From the NCBI GenBank assembly GCA_035235625.1, contig CP141142.1, positions 30,700,995 to 30,764,994 of the forward strand: DNA of 64,000 nucleotides, read 5' to 3'. A program made the translations under genes and the position numbers. Origin of the DNA: Saururus chinensis. Lineage: Eukaryota > Streptophyta > Magnoliopsida > Piperales > Saururaceae. Shown piece after piece: positions 1 through 10,740 of this stretch (its first letter is position 1; every line of letters starts with the position of its first letter). Under the pieces are notes generated by a model, which was not told the origin of the DNA, searched no databases, and saw only the letters and a program-made list of their open reading frames with translations.

Positions 1-2320
1 CCACAAAAAATGGTGGCAGTGCCCATCATAAAACAAAGCACGACTTGTACTTGCGCATTATAGGATCACCCCCACGCGTAACACATGCAGTGTTTTTTTT
101 AATACTAATCTTTAAACGAGTGCATCTTTCTACCCCAGACTCCGTTATTGTACTGTTGAGTTCATATTGATGAGCCCTATGAAATTAGACTACTTATAGC
201 AGTTTATCCCACTCTTTTTATGTAAGTCCTGCCAATATTGCATGCTTCCGTAGTCATAACTTTCGCTCCTGACCTCCGTTTTGTACATTCTTTAATTTGT
301 TACGCTTATTTCTTCAAGCTCTACTAATATACAGAGGTTTAAACCTCTGGAACCATCTAAGACATATCCAAAAATTATCTAATTATCCTTAAGTCCTTAG
401 GTTAGACATAATCGAAAAAGCGGGGTGTTATATTTTTATTTAATGGTAAAACCCATATATAAGAGAAGAAAAAATAAGCTTATGATGCTATTTTTTAAAT
501 ACCCAACTTCTTAAATTTAACAAAATAGAGCTATTAATATAGAAAAAACTTTTTTGCTAAATGGAACTATTAATTTAGGATGGAAGGGGTACTATGGTTT
601 TGTACAATACTATGCTTACAATTTGATGGGAAAGAATTACATTATTCTATATGTCTATAGAGGCAAAAGTGTAGCAAATTTTCTTTAAAGTGAACATTGT
701 ACTCCATTCTGCATCTAGATTGTCAATTAATTTACAACATCAAACCACCAATGATAATCATTTTAGGCTATAATTAGATAATAGAATAGACAACTAAAGA
801 AATCAGAAACCAAATGTCATGACTAAACAGTTCTTCAATGTAGTCCCCTTGCAAAATACAGTTGAAGAAAGAACCAGAATCAAACATGGGGCCAAAATAG
901 AAACAAACGCCAATTTAATTAGCCATAATTAAGAAAAAGTAGCTGATCACTAAAAATAAAGAGAACAAATAAGAAGCAATGTACTTATTGAAAAATTATT
1001 CAATGTAACGAACCGAATAGAAATAACTTCAAACTTATCAATGCGCTACATAAGTGAAAAACTGAAAATATGACATAATCATAAACACTGACCTAACTGA
1101 GGCCATGGACTAAAGGGCCATGCTTTCCAAACCAGAAATAAGTTCCAAGCCCTATTTCAAAACCCTAATGCTGAAGTTGCAATGAAACCTCTCAACAAAA
1201 ATGTCCCTAGTTACTTGAGGAGTTCAATCACATGCTTTGCATTACTCATTCTCTAACAAAAAAATTACTTGGGGTCATGAGATGGGATATTCCATTGGGG
1301 TAGATGGGGTATAGGAGAAACAAAAAAATTCATAGGGCAATCTTGATTTTATTTTAGACGTGTGATTGTCAAATCATGTCATTGTAAATTATAGGATGTG
1401 TAAGATTTGTATTTGAAAATTAAGTGTTTGAGAACTCTCTGATTTTAAGAGTGAGATTTTGAATTCTCTGTTAGGGAACATGGAATATGGGTAAGATTTG
1501 ATTTCATTTTACAATTCATATAAAATTTTAAAATTCTCAAAGTTCACATAAAGCTCCAACCTTTTTAGTAAACATGGCAATTATTCAATACATGGGAGAA
1601 GCGGGAGAAGAGAAGAGAAGGGGAGCGGAGAAGAGAAGAGAAGCAGTAGAGGAGAAGGAGATGCAGAACAAAAAAACGGCTCTGGATATGAATCCCAATT
1701 AGGTGAGATTTATAAAAGATGGGGACAACCCTATTTTTTAAGCTAATCCACTTATTAGTTATATGGCAAATATAGGATTTGGGTTACATCACACCCATTT
1801 ATTAATCACACACCTGAGATTCTCGTTCCCAAATTTACCTTTAATCTCTTCTCAAACAGGGTACCGAGGGGTTTCTTCAGTAAAGGCTTACTTTAGGCCA
1901 AGATCTTCAGACTAAAACAATCATCGAGAACAAAATTTTTATCATTGTTACTTACATGAAGAATGACAACTATGTTTTCAACATTTCTAACGCTCAAACT
2001 CGTCTTTACATCCAAAACAAACACCTAGTACAGTCATAATCATAGAAGATGGTGGAAGTGGTCTATGCCCTGAACTGTACTTTAAAGAAGAAAAGGCAGA
2101 GCCAGAGACTACAACGAATACAGAGTATAAACACAAGGAGACCAGATTGCATGTGCTTCTTGCCCTGATTGTTTGATTGTGTGGGATTTTTATTCATCTT
2201 GTTGATGGCCAATTGTGGTGTGTTTTAGCCGGATTTATGTAAGCTTAAAAAAAGTTATTAAAGATAAGTACTTGTCTTTCCAATACTTGTACAAAACACT
2301 AGAGATTTTGCCTGACTAAC
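1..2320. other. Intergenic DNA, no gene recognised
   Basis: AT-rich DNA with many short homopolymer runs and no open frame resembling a known protein. A purine-rich GAGAAG patch lies at about 1595-1660. I see no paired terminal repeats that would define an element. Confidence 0.5.
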
Positions 2321-2561
2321 AATGCTTGATGAGGGACAAATTTAATTACTTAGAGACATATAACCATGTAGAGGTTGAAGAAAAGATAAGGATTATACGA
2401 TCACACAATTTTATTATCAATGAAGATAAAGAGGGAAGACCTCTATCTTGGACATCGCAATTTAGACGCAAACTCACAAGGTTACATAGGATTGCAGGTC
2501 ATCCCCAGACCTGTGACACACAACTGCAATTGAACTAAAACTCATGGGAATCTAGATGACT

Positions 2562-2567
2562 TTTATT
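2562..2567 (-). terminator. Poly(A) signal of B3-like gene 1
   Basis: AATAAA on the minus strand, 109 bp past the stop of gene 1. The same signal, in similar sequence (minus-strand CTAATAAA), follows gene 2 (4988-4993) and gene 3 (7318-7323), and AATAAA also sits at the matching place in pseudogene A (33461-33466). That conservation argues that it is functional. Confidence 0.5.
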
Positions 2568-2676
2568 AGCAGGCATGGAAGAGAGCATCGGGCAACCGTT
2601 CATCTCCATGGCGGAAGATCACACACCAAACTAGGTAAAGCAACAAACAAGAGAAGGACCTCCAGTGACAGGGCAA

Positions 2677-3153
2677 TCAATGGATGGCTGCATTGGACTC
2701 CTTCCATTCGTCCATATTCGGGATTGGTGGAAGAGGGTCATCCTCACTGGCATAGCCATCCAATCGTAAGTAAAACAGCGGTGCTTCGGAGCTCTGGCGC
2801 ACCCAGATGCTGATCACAGCGTAATCGCTTATGTCGTTACGTTCCAACAGATCGCTCCATGGAATCGCAAGCTTATAGGCATTGTCCTCGTACTCTAAGG
2901 TCAAGTTGAAGGGAAGATAATGGGCGTCATAGCCCACAGATTTCACTCCCTTTCCTCTGCACTGGAGCTTCTGGTCATCGGTTATCAAGGCTTCCAGCGT
3001 CTCCTCTACTCCAGCAGGAAGCGTCACGCTTCCGGAGTTGGAAATCTCTTTCATTAGCTGTGGCAAAAGATGGACCTGGTAAATGAATTTGCAGCGACCT
3101 TTCTTGATTTCCCTCTCCTGGAGTAGCCTGAAGACTCCATCCCTGTTTTCCAT
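2677..3153 (-). CDS. B3-like small protein, paralog 1 (DUF313/At2g31720-like)
   Basis: 158 residues, apparently intact. Residues 21-133 read like the plant B3 DNA-binding fold of the DUF313/At2g31720 type: an opening K-F-I-Y-Q strand (22-26), L-P-Q-L-M (30-34), T-L-P (44-46), a G-V-x-x-V-G-Y-D strand (69-76), the Y-K-L-x-x-x-W-S-D segment (93-101) matching the family's Y-N-L-x-x-x-W-N-D, then I-S-I-W (114-117) and L-F-Y-L-R-L-D-G (126-133). An acidic, proline-rich tail follows (137-148). DUF313 members are usually longer, with an N-terminal extension that is absent here. If the fold call is right the protein would be nuclear and DNA-binding; no target can be inferred. The ATG was chosen because it follows a TTTGAA that is also found before the ATG of paralogs 2 and 3. 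It is one of three same-strand paralogs spaced about 2.4 kb apart. Fold assignment is by eye and moderate. Confidence 0.6.
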   Translation of the reverse strand: MENRDGVFRLLQEREIKKGRCKFIYQVHLLPQLMKEISNSGSVTLPAGVEETLEALITDDQKLQCRGKGVKSVGYDAHYLPFNLTLEYEDNAYKLAIPWSDLLERNDISDYAVISIWVRQSSEAPLFYLRLDGYASEDDPLPPIPNMDEWKESNAAIH

Positions 3154-3265
3154 TTCAAACTCAGGAAAGGAAGATCACAAGTAGCTGCTGGAAGGGGTAA
3201 TGGCAGTGTGACTCAAGATGCTTTTATGCAACTAACAGTGGGGGAAGATGAGCTGCAAATTATAT
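3154..3265 (-). promoter_or_regulatory. Conserved leader upstream of B3-like gene 1
   Basis: The 110 bp before the ATG align by eye with the same interval of gene 3 (shared minus-strand TGCAGCTCATCTTCC at about 3240-3254) and more weakly with gene 2. A pyrimidine-rich tract ending in AG lies just before the ATG, as in the other paralogs. It could be a shared 5' UTR, a 3' splice site or core promoter; the sequence alone does not decide. Confidence 0.35.
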
Positions 3266-4790
3266 GGGCAATATAATGGCATGAGATGGTTCATGGCTTC
3301 CAGGTGAGAAGGCTTTTTGTGGCCGTTCCAACAATGTGCATGAACAAGGAGATCACACTACGTGACATGGCTTTTTATTGCCGGGTTGGTTATACATGTG
3401 ATAATTCATGCACAAAGTACTTGGTACAAGGAGATGATAATCTCACGCTTGTTTGGATGATTCCAATTAAATTAGAATGGTTTTTCTGTAACCGGGGAAG
3501 CCATGGAAACAGGAATTAATGAGGCTCCTGCTTGATAGCAAGTCAATTTACGTAGCTACTTATGTTTTACCTGACCAAATTGTTTTCTTTTCAGTTTCAT
3601 ATTTTGAAAATAGTTATTCTGTATTATATTAAGTATTTTTTTTATTTATTAAACTAAATTAAAATTAATTTATTTTAAAAAATTAAATAGAACACTTAAT
3701 ATGGGACAAGAGAGTATAAAGTAAATAATTGATAGTTTTCTATTTCTTATTCTCCATTTTCTTTGTCATAACATATATATGATTTATAATTACTAGCAAG
3801 AATGCACACACATTATATGTATAAATACAAATTAGATAAGATAAAATAAAATAAACTATAAATAATATATGTATTAAATAAAGGTTTCCGTTGCATGCTA
3901 TAGTCATAATGTATGATTTCATGATCATATAATAATTATAAATTATATGTATAAGCTCTATATTAACCCAAATACACTTATATGTATCTGTGCGTCTAAA
4001 TCTCATAAGCAAAATATTATGGCATAGGCCAGTGAAAATTAATTTTCAAGAGCTTTGTGATGTGCAATATATTATTCATATAAAATATACATAGAAATGC
4101 AAAAAATTATCATTGATAAGTGTGTTGTATACATGGGGCATCTAATTTGCTATGGTGCAATTGGATCCAAGAATTCTACTTATTATCCACAAAATTGATA
4201 GTACACACATTAGCATCAAGGCATGATGCTAACATGTACAAGCGTGTTTGCCACGATTTCAAATACCAACAAGTCCCATACGTGCTAGGTTCACTGAAAG
4301 TAGGGGAGTGTAGAAAATGCTTCCTAAAATTTTTAATCCCTAGATTTAAAAGCTGGAATATATAGTTGATTCATTATTACGAGCTTAAATTAGAGCCAAA
4401 AATAATGAAGTTGAAATTCATATTATGAACGTCTCTCCTCTTTTATTCCTCTGGTTGAAACTTCGTCTAGAAATCTGGATTTACCTGATATTTGCACATT
4501 CGTAGCTTAGTAAATCCCTGTGAAATTTACATGAGCTTGGGAATAAAAACGAAACGTACATGAACAAAATGCTAAGCTCATAGCCATAGGCCAGTGAGCC
4601 AGAGGTAGATTCATTCTTCCCCCTTTTGCATCAATTCTCTTCAATCATGTGAATTGTGTAGATTTACCCTCACAACTCATATAAACGCGGGGGAAAAAGT
4701 TCTAGCATATCAATTGTCTTCCAAATGCATGCTAACCAGTAGGAACTTTGCCATACTGCCCATGCATGACGAGCATAGAAGTTTAAAAGA
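3266..4790. other. Intergenic AT-rich spacer between B3-like genes 1 and 2
   Basis: Very AT-rich, especially 3590-4110. Nothing coding is recognised. The last part, towards 5000, is the conserved 3' flank of gene 2. Confidence 0.5.
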
Positions 4791-4987
4791 AATAAATATT
4801 ATGAAGCACATAGTTTTATTATCAACTATCATAAGGAGAGAAAACCTCCATCTTAGACTTCACAACATAAAACTCAAAACTATTAGCAAGGATATGGAGG
4901 AGAATGGCATGACCATCCCCATATCAGTGACACACAACAGCAACTTAATTAGAACTCACAAGGATTCATATAGGATCCCTATATGAA

Positions 4988-4993
4988 TTTTAT
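4988..4993 (-). terminator. Poly(A) signal of B3-like gene 2
   Basis: AATAAA on the minus strand within a GCTAATAAAAT context, 162 bp past the stop of gene 2. Position and context match those after genes 1 and 3. Confidence 0.5.
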
Positions 4994-5155
4994 TAGCAGG
5001 CATGAAAAGAGCATCATGTACCCCTTGATGAATTCCAATGCTAAGATCACACACCAACGTAGTAACTACTCTTAACACAAGAAACAAGAGGAGCTGAGCA
5101 ATCAAATGATGGAACAATGACCACACATTGGATCATTGGCTTCATCAGACTTCTC

Positions 5156-5611
5156 CTAGCATTCGTTTATATTAGTGGGAGGAGGAAGAGGATCACCATC
5201 ATTGGCATTTCCATCTAATCGAAAGTAAAACAATGGCGTATCGTATCCCTCGCTCACCCAGATGCTGATCACGGCGAAAGCTCTTATGTTGTTACGTTCG
5301 AACAGATTGCTCCATGGAGCCACAAGCCTGTAGGTGCTGTCCCTGTATGTTATGGCCAAGTTGAAGGGAGCATAGCGGGCATCATTGCCCACACATGTTA
5401 CTCCCTCTCCACGGCATTGGAGCTTCTGACCATCGGTTATCAAGGCATCCAGTGTTCCGCATGCTGCAGCGGGAAGCGTCATGCTTCCGGTGTTCGAGAT
5501 CTCTGCCATTAGCTGGGGCAGAAGGTGCGCCTGGTAAATGAATTTGCAGACACACTTTTCCTTGGCCAATTCTAACATTCTACTTAAGTATTTATCCAAT
5601 GCATTGTCCAT
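5156..5611 (-). CDS. B3-like small protein, paralog 2
   Basis: 151 residues from the ATG aligned with paralogs 1 and 3. The frame is open upstream for another 45 codons to an ATG at 5746, but that extension is not open in gene 3, so the shorter start is preferred. The B3-like core has the same landmarks as paralog 1: K-F-I-Y-Q (23-27), L-P-Q-L-M (31-35), T-L-P (45-47), K-L-Q-C-R-G (63-68), Y-R-L-V-A-P-W-S-N (94-102), I-S-I-W (115-118), L-F-Y-F-R-L-D-G (127-134), and a P-L-P-P-P tail. The N terminus (1-20) is the least conserved part of the family. No stop or frameshift is seen. Function is inferred only from the B3 resemblance. Confidence 0.6.
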   Translation of the reverse strand: MDNALDKYLSRMLELAKEKCVCKFIYQAHLLPQLMAEISNTGSMTLPAAACGTLDALITDGQKLQCRGEGVTCVGNDARYAPFNLAITYRDSTYRLVAPWSNLFERNNIRAFAVISIWVSEGYDTPLFYFRLDGNANDGDPLPPPTNINEC

Positions 5612-5745
5612 TTCAAACTTTTGTAATCTGAAAGAAAGAATATAAGTAAACAATGGAAGATTGGTGACTTTGGGGTGAGAAGCTCTTATACTAAGATTGG
5701 GAGAAAGATGAGTAACAGAAAATTGTAAGATTCTCATGCTGTTCA
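5612..5745 (-). promoter_or_regulatory. Conserved leader upstream of B3-like gene 2
   Basis: Contains a block, AGCATGAGAATCTTACAA on the minus strand (5723-5740), identical to one upstream of gene 3 (8020-8037) at nearly the same distance from the ATG (about 127 versus 132 bp). A long T/C tract ending in CAG lies about 15 bp before the ATG and looks like a plant 3' splice site. If it is used, an upstream exon (coding or 5' UTR) is missing from the gene model. Confidence 0.4.
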
Positions 5746-7090
5746 AACCGTATGGATGAACCGCAGTATCACACTCCTAATCGAGATATAGCTCATGAAG
5801 GCCGGATTGGCTACATGTGGACCGCGCCAGTTCACGTTAAGTGGATATAGCTTTTGATGGTTTATAATGCATATCATTATCCTTTCTTTTGGTAGTTCAT
5901 TATTTTCAAGTTTTGTTTAAATTGGTAGTTTATTACTAAAAATTGGGTTAAATCTTGTTTATTATTTGTTACAAAATTGTCAAGAGCTCTTTATTGAGTT
6001 TAAATTAATTTATCAATTCTTCTTTTTTTATTGTTTTTTGTATAAATATTCATATTTACAATTAGACATATTTATTATTAAATATTTGCAAACAAAACAA
6101 AGACATTGAAAAATAAAAGTATGAAAAGAAAGGAGGAATATAATTTAAAAATTAATATAAATAAAATTTAAAGTATAAAGAAAGGAACAATGTAACCTCT
6201 ACATTTGAGAATGTTGCCTTGATTCTTGAGAAATGAGAAAGATTAGTGAATTAGGTGGGAGGAGATTGGCTTATATCACATTTATATGGTTCCAAAACAA
6301 GGTGTGACTCGTAGAGAGAATATAAGAAAGGAAACTATTTTTACTTAGTTTCCATTGGCCTTGGATATTAAATGTTCTAAAGTTATTAAAAAAACAACTA
6401 TTGTAAGCGACTATTGCGTGTAGCGATTTTTCAAAAGCTAGATATGGAAGTCTAGATTTTGCCAAAGCTGGATATAGAAGTCAAGAATGATAGGATGGGA
6501 CATTAAAAAGGTAACATGCTCCATAAATGCTCTAAATCTTTATTATGTGAAGATATTTATAATACAGTAGCATATATACATGCTCTCTTAATTTCTATAA
6601 ATAAAAATATGGCGATATGACTTAATTTTTGGTGGGGGCTTAGGCAGCCCTAAGATGCTACCTATCATACGCCATGTCCAGCGGGCCTACTCGTGGTATG
6701 CAAATGCAGTGCTAAAAAAGTTGTCACACAAAAGGATCATGAAATGTTTAGGTTTTTTGTTGATAAGTACAGGATGAGATGGATTAGTATCCAAGGGCGA
6801 CTGATAGCTCGTCCTTCAAAAGTTTCCTCCAATCCAGTATCTCTATTGATTGACCGGTTCCAGCCCCAATAACATGAACAAACAATCGATACGATAAATC
6901 GACCGATCAGAAGAACTTTAGTAACATTAATGATCAATCATTATGATAAATCAATTGATCATTCGATGTGATATCAACAAACGATCCATGGTTCCGTCCT
7001 GCGCTATTTATATCACATGTAAACACAGATGGTAAACATCTACTGACTCTCTTAATAGGTTAATCCCCTGTGCTAACTGCTAAGCAATAC
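5746..7090. other. Intergenic spacer between B3-like genes 2 and 3
   Basis: AT-rich and without a recognisable gene. Around 6840-6970 there are several ATCGAT/ATCAATTGAT-type words like those in the LTR remnants elsewhere in the window, so a retroelement fragment is possible but unproven. Confidence 0.4.
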
Positions 7091-7317
7091 AACTAATTAG
7101 CCTGACTGAATGGTAGAATAAATGTTTGTCAGACTATCCATGCATGATGAAGGTGGAAGTTTAAAAGAAACAAACAATCTAGATAACGAGGGAAAAACTC
7201 TATCTTCGGTTTCATAATTAAGCCTCAAATTATGAGCTAGGTTCATTCCCATATACGTGACATACAACTGCAACTGAACTGAAACTGGAACTGAAACTGA
7301 CAAAAACCTACATGAAC

Positions 7318-7323
7318 TTTATT
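7318..7323 (-). terminator. Poly(A) signal of B3-like gene 3
   Basis: AATAAA on the minus strand, 79 bp past the stop of gene 3, homologous in position and context to those of genes 1 and 2. Confidence 0.5.
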
Positions 7324-7402
7324 AGAGGACGTAAGAAAAGAGTGGTCCTTCGTTTCCATGGCTGAGATCACACACCAACCCAGCAAGTACTATGATAGAA
7401 CA

Positions 7403-7903
7403 TCAGATGATAGAACAATGACCACACTTCTGCCGAACGGCTTCATTAGACTCCTGACATTCCATGTTCGGGGGATGCGGAAGAGGCTCACCCTCATTGG
7501 CAACGCCATCGAATCTGAAGTAAAACTTCGGCGCATTCCTTCCTTCGCTCACCCAGAAGCTAATCGCATCGAAAGCTTTTATGTTGTCACGTTCGAAGAG
7601 ATTGCTCCACCGAGCCACAAGCTCGTATGTGTTGTCCTGGCATGTTAAGGCCAAGCTGAACAGAATATGGTGGGCATCATAGCCGACGCATTCGATGCCG
7701 ACGCCACGGCACTGGAGCTTCTGTTCGTCCGTTATCAAGGCTTCTATCGTCTCGCGTGCTCCAGCAGGAAGTGTCACGATTCCGGTGTTCGAAATCTGTT
7801 GCATTAGCTGCGGCAGAAGATGCACCTGGTAAATGAATTTGCAGCGATTGTTCTTCAATAGCTGGTCATGCAGCTTCCTGCGGGTTTCATTTATGTTATA
7901 CAT
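7403..7903 (-). CDS. B3-like small protein, paralog 3
   Basis: 166 residues from the ATG shared with the other paralogs; it is preceded by the same GAGTTTGAA. The B3-like core holds K-F-I-Y-Q (22-26), L-P-Q-L-M (30-34), T-L-P (44-46), K-L-Q-C-R-G (62-67), V-G-Y-D (73-76), Y-E-L-V-A-R-W-S-N (93-101), I-S-F-W (114-117) and F-Y-F-R-F-D-G (127-133). The tail is longer than in paralog 2 and ends in a C-G-H-C motif (160-163) absent from the other two. No internal stop or frameshift is seen. Same strand as paralogs 1 and 2, with about 1.8 kb between it and gene 2. The call is a B3-type domain by pattern only. Confidence 0.6.
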   Translation of the reverse strand: MYNINETRRKLHDQLLKNNRCKFIYQVHLLPQLMQQISNTGIVTLPAGARETIEALITDEQKLQCRGVGIECVGYDAHHILFSLALTCQDNTYELVARWSNLFERDNIKAFDAISFWVSEGRNAPKFYFRFDGVANEGEPLPHPPNMECQESNEAVRQKCGHCSII

Positions 7904-8045
7904 TTCAAACTCTGGTAGCCAGTAAACAAAGATTACAGGTAGGCAATGTAACGAACATGGCACTGAGAACAGTGAAGTAGTCTTATACTGCGAGTGGGAG
8001 GAAGATGAGCTGCAGCAAGTTGTAAGATTCTCATGCTTCTTGGTG
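7904..8045 (-). promoter_or_regulatory. Conserved leader upstream of B3-like gene 3
   Basis: Carries the same 18-bp block as gene 2 (8020-8037) and the CAGCTCATCTTCC block shared with gene 1. A T-rich stretch ending in CCAG stands about 11 bp before the ATG, again like a 3' splice site. Reading from the ATG inside the shared block soon reaches a stop here, which suggests leader rather than coding sequence. Confidence 0.4.
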
Positions 8046-9340
8046 GGGAGGTATCACTGTGTCCCTTCCAACGATATGCATGAAGTAAGGAAATTGGTTA
8101 CAATGTACGAAACAGCAGCTTAAAAAAGAGATATTATGATCTCGCACACAACTTACATGGTACCGCCGTTAGGTTTAATTTTGCGAAGAACGTTGGTATT
8201 CACGCCTCACTTAACATCTGTGTCCCCAGGAAAGGCATAAAATAATATGTTTTTACTACAATACTCCACTTATCCCCGTTGGTTTACTTTTCCTATACCA
8301 TGACTTAACTAAGAAAGAAATACCCTATTCACCTATCTTCCCCAATCAAATGCCAGCCAAAATCAGTGCTACCAAGAGCATATCCTCCTAGGAGCACTGT
8401 AGCTTTGGCAGTGGCTAGAAAGGCTCCTACGATAAAGTCATTTTTTGTAGGGGGTTCCCCCCCTCCCCGCAGATAAAAATGAATGAGACGGAGACTTAGT
8501 CCCCAACAGATTGTGTAGTTTTTCGCCTAGATACAACTAAATCATAAGAGGACTTATAATTCCCATCTAATTAATGCAATTTTTTATAGGGTGGCCCCCA
8601 TCATATATAAATGGATTAAACAATCCCCAAATGATAAATTCTTACATATTCATATATTCTTTATCGTATACTTTATGGCCAAATCATCTTATTTGAAAGT
8701 CATCAAATTAAACTCTTTAGAGTTAACCCCAGTTATTATCATCTTATTTATACTTCACTTATTATTTTTAGTTTTTACTTTATAATATATATGTTTTGCT
8801 TGTGCAATTACGTTGCACACTTTTGCTACATAACAATCCCTCTTAAGGCACAAAACCCTAAGTCCGCTTCTTTATTGAACCCCCAACATATACTTCAATC
8901 TAATTTACACTAACCCAAACCAACCCTCAATAATCTAGCCCAATCTTAGCTCGTCAAAATCAAATGCTGCTACAAATCCACATCAAAATCCACACATAAT
9001 TGATCTAGTACAATTCATCGTACATTGCACATACTCTTTATTCCTCACACATAGTCATGTCCGCCAAACGTACATTCCACATACTCGAGATTTATCTTAT
9101 TACTTGTTAGCATATTGATTAGTCATCATAACTAACATACACATATATCCAAATACATACATCATACTAATAACTTACACATTTGCTATAAATATAAGTA
9201 ATACAAGATTACATAATTTTCCCTTATATTATACAAATGGATCAATATTTAACACCCAAAACATAAAATATCAGTAATCCTAGCATGTTTCTACACATTC
9301 AAAGCTACTACTATGAAATTTTGAGTTCAAAGTCCCCTAT
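8046..9340. other. Intergenic DNA, no gene recognised
   Basis: AT-rich, with no convincing coding frame and no paired terminal repeats. A short C-rich patch lies at 8455-8475. Confidence 0.45.
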
Positions 9341-10740
9341 CTCATAATCCATGAAGTTTGATGGTGAGCACACACTGGTGGAGGTGTCGGCAGAGGAGTT
9401 GGTGGCTAAAAGTATTGCATAGTTGAGAGAGTTATTGTCTCAAAGTTTAGAAAGTGCTGGAAGTAATCACACCAAGATGGAGTGACAAAATTTCATGTGC
9501 CGAAATCCGCATTCCATGATGATGTACTAAGGGCAGTTATAGGCAAGTGCGACTAGAAGTTAAGGGTGGACTAAATGGTAGTTGGTCGATATCTAAGAAG
9601 CACTTGACGACTTCAAGACGGCAAAGTAGGCTATAGACAATACCCAACAACATTAATTTTAGGTCATTGAGGACCCACTAAAGGGCAGAAGGCATAGTAC
9701 ATACTTGAGGACATAGGAAAGGTGGAGGAGGACTTTAAGGGTAAAATCAAGTTGGTGGCACCTATACCCCAAATCGCATGAATGACCACTTGGACATGTG
9801 GCCAAAAGGGAAGAAAACGGGGGCTGGATGGAGGCAGAACAAGCCCAAAAGGGTGAAAAATCTAGGACAATCATTGATGGCTGAAAACCAAGAAAGAGGG
9901 AGAGTTTAGTATTGAATGGGTCATACCAGCTCTACGAGGGTCAAAAAGCCTAATGATCCCAAAAACAAGGGCGATGGTATACACAAGGAGGGTTCAGGAG
10001 AGGGCAGTGGAGTGAGCCCTACTCAAGCGGACAAGGAAAAGAGTAGGGGAGGGCTAGGTGGTCCCTTCCATCATAGGTGGCTTGGGCAGACTGAAAAAAG
10101 CCGACAAGCACCTACCGGCCAACATGAAAAGGGTAAATGTATAAAACACAGTAGGGGGAGACTATGCTCAACTTAAATGCAACAAAAGACTAAGAGGGGC
10201 TAAGAGCGGCGACTCCATGTCGTTGCCAGGCCAAGACCAGCCAGACGTAGCCAGGCCTACTGCCGTTCGATGGCTAGCAACATAAGATGGGTCAAAAGCA
10301 AAAGAAAAGAGATGCACTAGCATATACTTCATGCCAAACATAAGGGCGGAAGAGAAAAATAGGGAGGGTGGAGGAGACGAGTGGGGAGGCCAAGAAGGGC
10401 AAGGAGACACTTCCTCTCGCCATCTCTAGGCCAAGGACGGGCCGTTGGCTGTCCGCTGGTCCTAGCCAAACCACGACAGTGGCAAAAAAACACAAAACAG
10501 ATAGGGAGAGGGCTGACCAGGGAGAGGTATAGCCGAGCTAGGGGCAGGCAGAGCTAGGCCAGAGTGGCCTTGTCACCATTTCCAGTCCGGTGTGAAGCCT
10601 TAAAGGCAACCAGGAGTCTAGACAGTGGACAAGAGCCCCATCAGTAGCCATCGGCAGAGGCAAAAAGGGAAGAAAAGGGGGGAAGGAAGCTCCCTCGAAC
10701 TAACAAAAGACCGGACAACTCGAACGACAGTCACGTACTA
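9341..10740 (+). pseudogene. Possible decayed retroelement coding remnant, unclassified
   Basis: GC content and purine bias rise here. A broken plus-strand reading frame gives charged stretches with many stops, for example an open segment at 9916-10176 rich in K, G, S and P. This is compatible with the basic tail of a LINE ORF1 or a gag protein, but I found no zinc knuckle, protease or polymerase motif. An alternative is a pseudogenised host gene. The call is weak. Confidence 0.25.

Noticed and set aside
2326..2813. Short plus-strand frames around 2.3-2.8 kb
   Set aside because: They overlap the 3' flank and the end of B3-like gene 1 on the other strand and resemble nothing.
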